From Terriglobia bacterium (GTDB lineage: Bacteria > Acidobacteriota > Terriglobia > UBA7540): a DNA stretch of 28,465 bases. The stretch covers positions 1 through 28,465 of the forward strand of contig JAIQGB010000196.1 of the NCBI GenBank assembly GCA_020072905.1, read 5' to 3'. Under the pieces are notes generated by a model. The model saw nothing but the letters and a program-made list of their open reading frames with translations, made no database searches and was not told where the DNA came from. Below are positions 9,327-16,727 of this stretch, one piece after another; position 1 is the first letter of the stretch, and each line of letters opens with the position of its first letter. The translations under genes and the position numbers were made by a program.

Positions 9327-11501
9327 ATGCCCAAAGCCCCAAAATTGTTTGCCCTGCTGGCTTTCGTGCTCATCCTCTCCTTGCCTCTGGCTTCACAGGA
9401 CAGCAAGTACCGTCCCCAAGGGCAGCAGATTCCTACGCCCGACTGTCTGGTTATGAAGGGCGCCTGGGAGGGTGGGTCTAAGCCCTGCACTCAGAGCGAA
9501 CATGAAACGTGGCTCGCCGATATCACCCACTGGCGGAACGAGCGGCGCATTCGCATCGGCTACAGCGGTTCGCGATACGATCTGCCCGCGCTTCGGTGGA
9601 CCCAGTCGAGCTTCATGCAGCCACAAATGATGGTCCACGACCGCTATTTCTATGATCCGGTCGCGCACCGATACACCGTCGACCGGTATCTTGATGATCT
9701 CGAGAAGCGCTACGGCGGAATCGATGCGGTGCTCCTCTGGCCCACCTATCCGAATATGGGCATCGACGACCGCAACCAACACGACATGATCCGCTCCATG
9801 CCGGGTGGTGTGGAGGGAGTCCGGCAGATGATTTCCGACTTCCACCGGCGGGGCGTTCGTGTGTTGTTCCCGATGATGATGTGGGACCAGGGAACCCGCG
9901 ATCCCGGCATGTCCTGGCCCGATGCCATTGCGAGATTGATGGCTGAAATCGGAGCGGATGGCGTCAATGGTGACACTCAAGACGGCGTTCCACTGGCGTA
10001 CATCGAGGCCGCAGAGAAAATCGGCCATCCTCTGGTGTTCGAGCCCGAGGGCGGCCCGGCGGATGAGGCGCTGGCGTGGAATCTCATGACTTGGGGACAG
10101 TACCAGCATCCCTTTGTGCCGATGGTCGACAAATACAAATGGCTCGAACCGCGGCACATGGTGAACATCTCGGACCGCTGGAAACGCGATAAGACTGACA
10201 ACTTGCAGTTCGCCTTCTTCAACGGCGTGGGCTGGGAGAGCTGGGAAAACATCTGGGGAATCTGGAACGGGATCACCCCGCGGGATGCCGAAGCAGTGCG
10301 CCGCGTGGCGACTATCGAGCGCGCAGTTGCTCCATTTCTGGTGAGCTCAGGCTGGGAGCCACACGCCCCAACCTTGCGCTACGGGGTCTTTGCCAGCCGC
10401 TGGCCCTTGGGGTCGCAGACGGTTTGGACGATTGTGAATCGAAACGAGTACGACCTCAGCGGACCTCAGATCGAACTGCCCTCCCAGGATGGCATGCGCT
10501 ACTTCGATCTTTATCATGGGATCGAGCTGAAACCCGGACGCGGTCGGGACGGAAAGACCGTGCTGAGCTTTGATCTCGAGGCCCACGGGTATGGAGGCGT
10601 ACTCGCCACACCTTCGGATCCTGATCCCACAATTCAGAAGCTGATGACCAAGATGAAGGAAATCACAACAACCACTCTGGCGAGCTATTCGCACGAATGG
10701 ACACCACTCCCGCAACAGATGGTCCCGATCGCGGCCACCAAGCCTCCCTCGGGTGTGCCGACGGATATGGTGAAGATCCCGGCGGGAGATTTTAGTTTTC
10801 GAGTCCAAGGCATCGAGATCGAAGGCTTCAACAACGTCGGGGTTGACGTGCAGTACCCCGGGGAGAGTTCCGCTCAGCGCTATCACAACCGCCCCATGCA
10901 CATCCTCTCATTCTGGATCGACAAATACCCCGTTACGAACGCCCAATTCAAGAAGTTCCTGGATGCCGCTCACTACAAGCCGCAGGATGATCTGAACTTC
11001 CTGCGTGACTGGCAGAATGGGAGTTTCCCGCCGGGGCGGGACAACCGACCCGTTACCTGGGTCTCGCTGGAAGACGCGCGCGCCTATGCCGCATGGGCCG
11101 GAAAGCGCCTCCCCCACGAGTGGGAATGGCAGTATGCCGCTCAAGGGACGGATGGGCGGCTTTACCCGTGGGGCAATGCGTGGGACGACGCCGCTGTCCC
11201 CACTCCGGATAAGACTCGCACGATGCGGGGGCCAGATCCCGTCGATGCGCATCCGCAAAGTGCAAGCCCCTTCGGAGTCATGGACCTGGTCGGCAATGTA
11301 TGGCAATGGACGGAGGAGTTCGTCGACGACCATACTCGAGCAGGTATTCTGCGCGGGGGGAGCTACTACCAACCGCAGGGCTCGTCCTGGTATTTCCCGC
11401 AAGCCTACAGGCTCGACCAACATGGCAAGCTCCTACTGATGGCTCCCAGCATGGACCGCGCGGGCGGGCTGGGATTTCGCTGCGTCATGGACGCAGAGTG
11501 A
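9327..11501 (+). CDS. Exported two-domain protein: glycoside-hydrolase-like barrel plus SUMF1/FGE-type domain
   Basis: This 724-residue protein has a signal peptide (residues 1-24, hydrophobic core LFALLAFVLILSLPLA). ATG 9327 has GGAG 5 bases upstream. Residues about 60-440 resemble a TIM-barrel glycosidase-like module: DAVLLWPTYPNMG, RRGVRVLFPMMMWDQG, GADGVNGDTQDG and LVFEPEGG give successive strand ends rich in Asp and Glu. Residues about 485-724 form a formylglycine-generating-enzyme/sulfatase-modifying-factor fold (MVKIPAGDFSF, FWIDKYPVTNAQFKKFLDAA, RLPHEWEWQYAAQG, LVGNVWQWTEEF, RGGSY, GLGFRC). The copper-binding cysteine pair after RGGSY in true FGE enzymes is absent (YYQPQGSSWYF instead), so formylglycine synthesis is unlikely and a binding or structural role is more probable. 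The first-domain substrate is unknown; operon context suggests degradation of the imported compound. Confidence 0.8.
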   Translation: MPKAPKLFALLAFVLILSLPLASQDSKYRPQGQQIPTPDCLVMKGAWEGGSKPCTQSEHETWLADITHWRNERRIRIGYSGSRYDLPALRWTQSSFMQPQMMVHDRYFYDPVAHRYTVDRYLDDLEKRYGGIDAVLLWPTYPNMGIDDRNQHDMIRSMPGGVEGVRQMISDFHRRGVRVLFPMMMWDQGTRDPGMSWPDAIARLMAEIGADGVNGDTQDGVPLAYIEAAEKIGHPLVFEPEGGPADEALAWNLMTWGQYQHPFVPMVDKYKWLEPRHMVNISDRWKRDKTDNLQFAFFNGVGWESWENIWGIWNGITPRDAEAVRRVATIERAVAPFLVSSGWEPHAPTLRYGVFASRWPLGSQTVWTIVNRNEYDLSGPQIELPSQDGMRYFDLYHGIELKPGRGRDGKTVLSFDLEAHGYGGVLATPSDPDPTIQKLMTKMKEITTTTLASYSHEWTPLPQQMVPIAATKPPSGVPTDMVKIPAGDFSFRVQGIEIEGFNNVGVDVQYPGESSAQRYHNRPMHILSFWIDKYPVTNAQFKKFLDAAHYKPQDDLNFLRDWQNGSFPPGRDNRPVTWVSLEDARAYAAWAGKRLPHEWEWQYAAQGTDGRLYPWGNAWDDAAVPTPDKTRTMRGPDPVDAHPQSASPFGVMDLVGNVWQWTEEFVDDHTRAGILRGGSYYQPQGSSWYFPQAYRLDQHGKLLLMAPSMDRAGGLGFRCVMDAE

Positions 11502-11528
11502 CCACCCGTGAAGTGGTGAAGGCCCACA

Positions 11529-13076
11529 ATGCTTCGTCGTGGGGTTTGGACATCGGCTCTCCTCATCCTGACCCTGGCCATGAGTGCTTCTGGCCGCACA
11601 TTGACCCTGTCGCAGGAAGCTCTCCTCGACAGAATCTGCGGCGGCTGGGCAGGAAAGATGGTAGGGGTCACTTACGGCGCGCCCACTGAATTCCGCTATC
11701 GGCAGCGTCTCAATGAAGATCCGCGAAACTGGAAACCGGAAGAGTTGGCCGGGGCCCTGGACCAGGACGACCTCTACGTGCAGATGACATTCGCTGGAGT
11801 CATGGATCGATGGGGTCTCGAGGCCACCACCGAGCGGTTCGGTGAAGCTCACAGGGACTCGAAATACCGCCTTTGGCACGCCAATCTCCGCGCCCGCCGG
11901 CTGCTGCTTCGGGGCGTAAGCGCGACACTCTCCGGACACCCGGACTACAACTTCCACACGAACGAGATCGGAACTCAGTTTGAAGCCGACTTCATCGGCT
12001 TGATGTGCCCGGGCATGCCTCGCGCCGCGCAAAAATACTCTGATCGGTTCGGCCATGTGATCGCGTACGGCGACGGGGTTTATGCCGGAATGTTTGTGAG
12101 CGGTATGTACACCGCAGCGTTTTTCGAACGCGATCCGCGCCGGGTGGTCGAGGCGGGATTGGCCTCCATTCCGTCCGGCAGTCGTTATGCGCAGATGGTG
12201 CGCGATGTCCTGACCTGGTCGGCGCACAACCCCGACTGGAAAACGACCTGGAAGCTTATCAACGAGAAGTGGGACAGGGATGATGCCTGTCCGGAAGGCG
12301 CATTGAAGCCATTCAATATCAGTGCCGTGCTTAATGGGGCCTACGTCACGATGGGTCTGCTCTACGGGGGCGGCGATTTTGACAAAACCCTGGAAATTAC
12401 GATGCGTGCCGGCCAGGACAGCGACTGCAATCCTGGCACTGCGGGCGGCGTGTTGGGGACCATGCTCGGCTTCAAAGCCCTCCCCGCGAAGTGGGTCAAA
12501 CACCTGCCCGTCATCGCCGACAAGACCTTCTCTTTCACAAACTACTCCTTCAACTCGATCGTCGCGAGCACGATAGCGCGCGCAAAACGTACCGTCGAAA
12601 ACGAAGGTGGGAGGATTGAGGCGGATCGGATCGTCATTCCGCTTCAGAAAGCCCGCAAAGTAAAACTCGAGCAGTTCTGGGCAGGGCACGTCGCGGAGCG
12701 TGTGAGTTCCGAGGATTCTCGCTGGACCTGGAGGGGAGATTGGGAGAAAACTCCCAGGGAGGACGGTTATCGCCGATTCTCGCTGCGCTCCCGGGCGGCA
12801 GGCGCCCAGGCCACGATTAATTTCATGGGCACGGGCGCCCTCCTCGTCGGCGCACTCCAAAGGGACGGAGGCATGGCCGACGTTTACCTGGACGGAGAGC
12901 TTTCGGCCACACTGGACGCATACAACAGCGATAACCGTAACAACGAAGGGCTGTGGGGCAAGTTTGACCTGAGGCGGGGAGTCCACACCCTGCGTGTCGT
13001 TGCCAAAGGCACCCCCTTTCCCGGCTCCGCTGGTTCCTGGGTCTGCCTGGAAGACCTGATTGTCTATCGCAAGTAA
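11529..13076 (+). CDS. Exported ADP-ribosylglycohydrolase-family protein
   Basis: This 515-residue protein has a signal peptide (about 1-22, WTSALLILTLAMSASG) and then an all-helical ADP-ribosylglycohydrolase domain (about 28-345). The metal-site signatures are DQDDLY (residues 78-81 and following, replacing the usual TDDT) and GQDSDCNPGTAGG (Asp297, Asp299). Family members hydrolyse ADP-ribosyl or ribosyl linkages with two metal ions. The residual 170 residues form a beta-rich C-terminal domain (with GTGALLVGALQRDGGMADVY) that may bind carbohydrate. It follows the previous gene by 27 bases and precedes a sugar transporter and a ribokinase remnant, which supports release of a ribose-containing product in the periplasm. 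Export is unusual, because most characterised family members are cytoplasmic. The substrate is not known. Confidence 0.85.
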   Translation: MLRRGVWTSALLILTLAMSASGRTLTLSQEALLDRICGGWAGKMVGVTYGAPTEFRYRQRLNEDPRNWKPEELAGALDQDDLYVQMTFAGVMDRWGLEATTERFGEAHRDSKYRLWHANLRARRLLLRGVSATLSGHPDYNFHTNEIGTQFEADFIGLMCPGMPRAAQKYSDRFGHVIAYGDGVYAGMFVSGMYTAAFFERDPRRVVEAGLASIPSGSRYAQMVRDVLTWSAHNPDWKTTWKLINEKWDRDDACPEGALKPFNISAVLNGAYVTMGLLYGGGDFDKTLEITMRAGQDSDCNPGTAGGVLGTMLGFKALPAKWVKHLPVIADKTFSFTNYSFNSIVASTIARAKRTVENEGGRIEADRIVIPLQKARKVKLEQFWAGHVAERVSSEDSRWTWRGDWEKTPREDGYRRFSLRSRAAGAQATINFMGTGALLVGALQRDGGMADVYLDGELSATLDAYNSDNRNNEGLWGKFDLRRGVHTLRVVAKGTPFPGSAGSWVCLEDLIVYRK

Positions 13077-13108
13077 TCATTATTCGTCTGCGGGGAGCAC
13101 CTGAACCC

Positions 13109-14101
13109 ATGTTCATTCCTCAGATCTACCTCGTCGCCCTCTTCATGATGATTCTCAGCATGCTCTGCTGGGGAAGCTGGGCGAACACTCAGAAGCTCTG
13201 CAAGAGTTGGCGGTTCGAGCTTTTCTATTGGGATTACGTGTGGGGTATCGTGCTGATCGCGCTGGTGACGGGATTCACGCTCGGCCGCATGGATCCTGAG
13301 AGCCCTGACAGTTTCATATTAAACCTGACCGCGGCGGATGGCCGCCACCTGCTGCTTGCGTTCGTGGGCGGGATCGTGTTCAACATCGCCAACATTCTCC
13401 TTGTGGCGGCCATTGCCATCGCAGGCTTGGCCGTGGCCTTCCCCATCGGCATCGGGTTAGCACTGGTCATCGGTTCAATCCTCAACTACATCATCACGCC
13501 CAAGGGGAATCCGGTGCTGCTGTTCGGGGGAATCGCGCTGGTTTGTGTGGCGATTGTGCTGGACGCGCTCGCCTACCGGAAGATCTCGCGCGACTTGCGA
13601 GTGAGTACTAAGGGCATCATGCTGAGCCTGCTCTGCGGCGTCGGTATGGGGTTGTTCTACCCCTTTGTGGCCAAAGCCCTCACCGGTGAAAACCACCTGG
13701 GACCGTACACGGTGGCACTTGTCTTTGCGGTGGGCGTGCTGGTATCCACCTTTCCATTGAACTACATCTTCATGCGTCGGCCCGTGGCAGGTCCGCCGGT
13801 GACTGTCGGCGATTACTTCCAGGGCGCAGGAAGGTTTCACCTCTGGGGCGTCCTGGGAGGCATGATCTGGGGCGTTGGCACGATCTCCAATTTCGTGGCC
13901 TCTTATGTGCAGATGGTTGGCCCGGCCACTTCCTACGCCCTCGGCCAGGGCGCCACGATGATTTCCGCTGTCTGGGGTGTTTTCGTCTGGCGCGAGTTCG
14001 CAGGTGCGCCTACTTCCGCTCGCCGTTTGCTGGCCCTCATGTTTCTCTTTTTCGTACTCGGCCTGGCCGCTGTCGCAGTAGCTCCAATCTGGAGTTTCTA
14101 G
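13109..14101 (+). CDS. GRP/RhaT-like drug-metabolite-superfamily sugar transporter
   Basis: This 330-residue integral membrane protein has about ten hydrophobic helices throughout and short polar links. It opens with a helix carrying the motif LCWGSWANTQKL, which is characteristic of the GRP (glucose/ribose porter) group of the DMT superfamily; that group includes GlcU and the ribose porter RbsU. Later conserved stretches are GLAVAFPIGIGLALVIGSIL and GMIWGVGTISNFVASY. It likely carries a monosaccharide across the inner membrane by proton symport. A GGGGAG lies 11 bases before the ATG. It starts 32 bases after the ADP-ribosylglycohydrolase gene and ends 8 bases before the ribokinase remnant, so translation is coupled within the operon. 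That neighbourhood favours ribose, which is inferred, not shown. Confidence 0.87.
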   Translation: MFIPQIYLVALFMMILSMLCWGSWANTQKLCKSWRFELFYWDYVWGIVLIALVTGFTLGRMDPESPDSFILNLTAADGRHLLLAFVGGIVFNIANILLVAAIAIAGLAVAFPIGIGLALVIGSILNYIITPKGNPVLLFGGIALVCVAIVLDALAYRKISRDLRVSTKGIMLSLLCGVGMGLFYPFVAKALTGENHLGPYTVALVFAVGVLVSTFPLNYIFMRRPVAGPPVTVGDYFQGAGRFHLWGVLGGMIWGVGTISNFVASYVQMVGPATSYALGQGATMISAVWGVFVWREFAGAPTSARRLLALMFLFFVLGLAAVAVAPIWSF

Positions 14102-14109
14102 GGGACACG

Positions 14110-14855
14110 ATGCGCAAGCGAGTTGTGGTCGTGGGCAGCGTCAATCTGGACCTGGTCTGTTCCGCGGAACGGATTCCCCGGGCCGGAGAGACCATCTCGG
14201 GAAGCCGATTCGAGATTTTCCACGGCGGCAAAGGGGCGAATCAGGCGGTCGCCATTGCGAGACTTGGATATCCCGTGAGCCTGGTCGCAAAAGTGGGTGA
14301 TGACGAATTTGGACAGCGCCTTCAGCAGGGATTGAAGGCTTCGGGAGTGAACATCAAAGCAGTGAGCGTCGCCGGGCGGACATCTTCCGGCGTCGCTTTC
14401 ATCTCCACGGACGGACAAGGTCAAAACAGCATCGTGGTAATTCCTGGAGCCAATGGCAAGCTGTTAGCCGACGAAACTACGGAGGGCCGTTCGATTGTGG
14501 TGCTCTCCAAGGAAAAGTACGGTATCCGCGGCCGCGACATGGGCACAATGTCATCATCAAAATGAGCAGCCGGGGCGCATACGTGGCGGCGAGCACGGTC
14601 GAAGACTTCCTGCCGGCATTCAAGGTCAAAGCCGTTGACTCGACAGCCGCGGGCGATGCATTCAATGGCGGACTGGCTGTGGCCCTAATGCGAGGCCAGG
14701 ATCTCCTGGGGGCCGCGCGGTTCGCCTCAGCTGTGGCTGCGCTATCCGTGACTCGAATGGGGGCTCAACCCTCAATGCCCACCGCCCGGGATGTGGACCG
14801 ATTCCTCGGAGTCTGGTCCCCATCCTTCACAAAGGAGCACGCTCCCGTGGCATGA
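14110..14855 (+). pseudogene. Ribokinase, internally deleted and frameshifted
   Basis: The N-terminal part (14110 to about 14485) is ribokinase-like: MRKRVVVVGSVNLDLVC, HGGKGANQAVAIARLGYPV, and SIVVIPGANGKL. The C-terminal part is in another frame (ending 14855) with VIIKMSSRGAYVAA, the catalytic anion-hole motif DSTAAGDAFNGGL, and VTRMGAQPSMP. In E. coli RbsK about 93 residues separate the GAN and VLITLG motifs; here about 31 do. Roughly 60 residues are lost, including the NxxE phosphate/Mg-binding region, and the halves are out of frame. The product would be inactive as written. PfkB-family ribokinase phosphorylates ribose at O5 in the cytoplasm, so this would have been the last step of the operon. 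An assembly collapse is the alternative to a real deletion. Confidence 0.85.
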
Positions 14856-14876
14856 CGGACATCTTGGGTTGAGGTG

Positions 14877-14897
14877 CATCCCGCTGATTGGGGGATG
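14877..14897 (+). terminator. Weak hairpin after the ribokinase remnant
   Basis: CATCCC (14877-14882) pairs with GGGATG (14892-14897) around a 9-base loop, 21 bases after the last operon frame. No T-run follows, only an AT-rich stretch that is already the IS630 flank. It is a possible operon end. Confidence 0.3.
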
Positions 14898-14907
14898 TAA
14901 CCAGAAT

Positions 14908-15410
14908 TATATAATATAGTGACAGTTAGAACAATTCGACCTTTTTCCAAAACGCCATCACCCAGGTGGGCCGGCGACGCATCCTTCGCCAGGCGGCGCG
15001 GGCGGCGGCACTCAGCTCCCACCGCTGGCGCGGGCAGAGGTTGGGCAATTCGTGTTCTTTGAGGTAGCCCCAGATATGTTCCACCGGATTGAGTTCGGGC
15101 GCATAGCCGGGCAGCCACTCCAGGGTGAGTCGGCGGTCGGCCGCCGAAAGCTGCGGCGGACGGCCCGCGCGGGGCGCGCGCTTCAAGGCTTGGCGTCCGC
15201 CTTGGGCCAACTGCCGGGCCCAGCGGTTCACCGACTGGCGATGCACCCCGACCCGGCGCGCCACTTCCGCCTCGGGCACGCCCTGCTGCAGGAGTCGTGC
15301 GGCCTGCAGGCGACGTCGCTCTAGCTTCACCCGATCAAGTTTCACTCCGGCTGGATGCCCCCTGCCGCCAAGTATACACGAAATGCTTGCTAATGTCACT
15401 GTATTATGTA
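14908..15410 (-). mobile_element. Internally deleted IS630-family element with TA target duplications
   Basis: The element (14910-15408, 499 bp) has imperfect terminal inverted repeats: left TATAATATAGTGACAGTTAG, right (reverse complement) CATAATACAGTGACATTAG. It is flanked by TA at 14908-14909 and 15409-15410, the target duplication of IS630/Tc1-mariner elements. Its minus-strand frame (stop at 14926) fuses an N-terminal helix-turn-helix part (VPEAEVARRVGVHRQSVNRW) directly to the C-terminal PELNPVEHIWGYLKE part. The first two catalytic Asp residues are deleted and the final Glu retained. It is therefore non-autonomous but could be moved in trans. Intact family transposases are about 340 residues. 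Confidence 0.85.
14926..15345 (-). pseudogene. IS630 transposase remnant, in-frame central deletion
   Basis: About 139 residues remain if the GTG at 15345 (VKLDRVKLERRRLQAARLL) is the start; an ATG at 15399 would lie inside the terminal repeat. The HTH region (QGVPEAEVARRVGVHRQS) and basic linker are joined at about residue 75 to LEWLPGYAPELNPVEHIWG, the block around the last catalytic Glu. The intervening 180 or so residues of the DDE domain are missing, so catalysis is impossible. Confidence 0.82.
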
Positions 15411-15911
15411 ATCATCTTTAAGAACGAGAATTCCCGATCAGATTACATCAAACTGCATTTGGAGGATGACCTGATTGAGAGGGGGATTGTTCCGAACAGA
15501 GAGGTGCAAATCCGACGCAACACAGGAGGAGCAACCGGCGAAAATACCGACATTCATGTTGATGCCGTGATCCCGGACGGGGGCGCTGGAGCGTACAACA
15601 AAGCCTCAGTCATCATCGAGGTAAAGGGCTGTTGGCATCCCGAACTCGAAACGGCGATGAAACCCCAACTTATTGACAGGTACCTAAAAGAAAGCCAGTG
15701 CCAGCATGGACTGTATGGCGTCGGCTGGTTTAATTGTCCTCAATGGGGTCGGGATGACCCTCGGCACAAGCAAATGCCGAAATACGACATCGAAGAAGCA
15801 CGACGCAGATTCGAGACTCAAGCCCTCGAAGTTTCACGGGGAGCAGTCCGTGTCAAAGCTTCTGCAATTAACATTGCGCTTCGACAGCCAGCCCATAGAT
15901 CTGGGCCATGA
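15411..15911 (+). pseudogene. C-terminal fragment of a PD-(D/E)XK nuclease-like protein, cut by the IS630 element
   Basis: The open frame enters directly from the right end of the IS and gives 166 residues. It shows a restriction-endonuclease-like core: DIHVDAVIPD (Asp codon 15561-15563), then VIIEVKGCW with the E-x-K pair (Glu 15618-15620, Lys 15624-15626), and a conserved-looking tail with HGLYGVGWFNCPQW and RRRFETQAL. This arrangement resembles the C-terminal nuclease domain of very large NTPase-type defence proteins; that match is from memory and uncertain. The 5' part of the gene is not on the other side of the IS, so loss by deletion accompanied or followed the insertion. The natural stop seems to be at 15911. 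Confidence 0.62.
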
Positions 15912-16727
15912 ATTGCCTGCAGAACGTTTCCCCGACACGGTCGGCAATACTACCGCTTTGACGGCAACCCAGGGGGAACTATGGAGTCGGCAGGCGCCAG
16001 ATGTGCCCAAAGTATTTCCTTTCGATACGAGCGCTGGTAATCCTCCACAGTCGGCTGCGCTCGGGTCCGGCGAAGTAGCGGGGAAACCAGTCATAAGGGG
16101 TTTTGGCTGCTGTAAAGCTCATGTCCGGCGGGAATGTTGGGCAAAACGGTAAAATCAAGAGTTCTGAAATCGTCCACTAGGGCGTACCATTCCTTTCAAC
16201 AAGTTGGGTGGGTTTACCCGGAGTGAGAAAGTTGTTCCTCCTGAAAATCTGGTTCGAATTGAAATCGTTAAGGAAGTTGCAGTATGGGAACTACATAACG
16301 TCATGATGAATTGGTTTGGCGTCGCAATCGAGTTCTTGATAGGCACAGCTCCCAATTTCCTACAAGCGGGCATCGGGACAGGAATCTCCCCAGGCGACCT
16401 GCCGATGATGAACACCGAGCAATCGGTAACCCTGCCGCCCCAGGCCATTCTCGACGCCGCTCGAACAAACGCGTAAAATATCGTCCGGTCGATGAAGGTG
16501 GTTTTTGCCGCGAAGCTTTCGCTCGTTGTCCTCTTGCCCCGTGTCCGACGCGAACTCAGGTTCTCGGGAGCTTGAAACCTGATAGGCTTCGCGTACGTCC
16601 AATGAAATGTCGCGCACAATCAGGCCCGCAAGCGTGCGGCGAAGCCGAACGAGTCTTGCGACCGCGAGAAGTCCCCATGAAGGGCTCACTGAAGGGTTCT
16701 CGCACAGTCGCGATTTAGAGTCATCCC
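15912..16727. other. Gene-poor scar region upstream of the RND operon
   Basis: About 800 bases without a confident gene. A plus-strand frame at 16204-16476 (TTG start, 90 residues, with a hydrophobic NWFGVAIEFLIGTAPNFLQ stretch) may be a fragment of an unknown protein. Minus-strand frames near 15850-16130 show protein-like runs interrupted by stops. The overlapping minus-strand frame 16155-16619 has no recognisable domain. No efflux regulator, which often sits here, is visible. I read it as decayed sequence. Confidence 0.5.
16204..16476 (+). CDS. Possible small hypothetical protein or fragment
   Basis: A 90-residue frame with TTG as the first possible start and no clear ribosome binding site. 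It has a polar first third and a hydrophobic middle (VAIEFLIG...), and ends with VTLPPQAILDAARTNA. I do not recognise it. The flanking sequence looks degraded, so it may be a remnant of a longer gene. Confidence 0.25.
   Translation: MGGFTRSEKVVPPENLVRIEIVKEVAVWELHNVMMNWFGVAIEFLIGTAPNFLQAGIGTGISPGDLPMMNTEQSVTLPPQAILDAARTNA

Noticed and set aside
11433..12986. 517-codon minus-strand open frame opposite the ADP-ribosylglycohydrolase gene
   Set aside because: The plus-strand frame carries a signal peptide and family motifs; the minus frame has none and is explained by high GC content.
16155..16619. 154-codon minus-strand frame upstream of the RND operon
   Set aside because: Low-complexity Ser/Thr/Arg-rich translation, no domain, and it overlaps other equally weak frames on the opposite strand.
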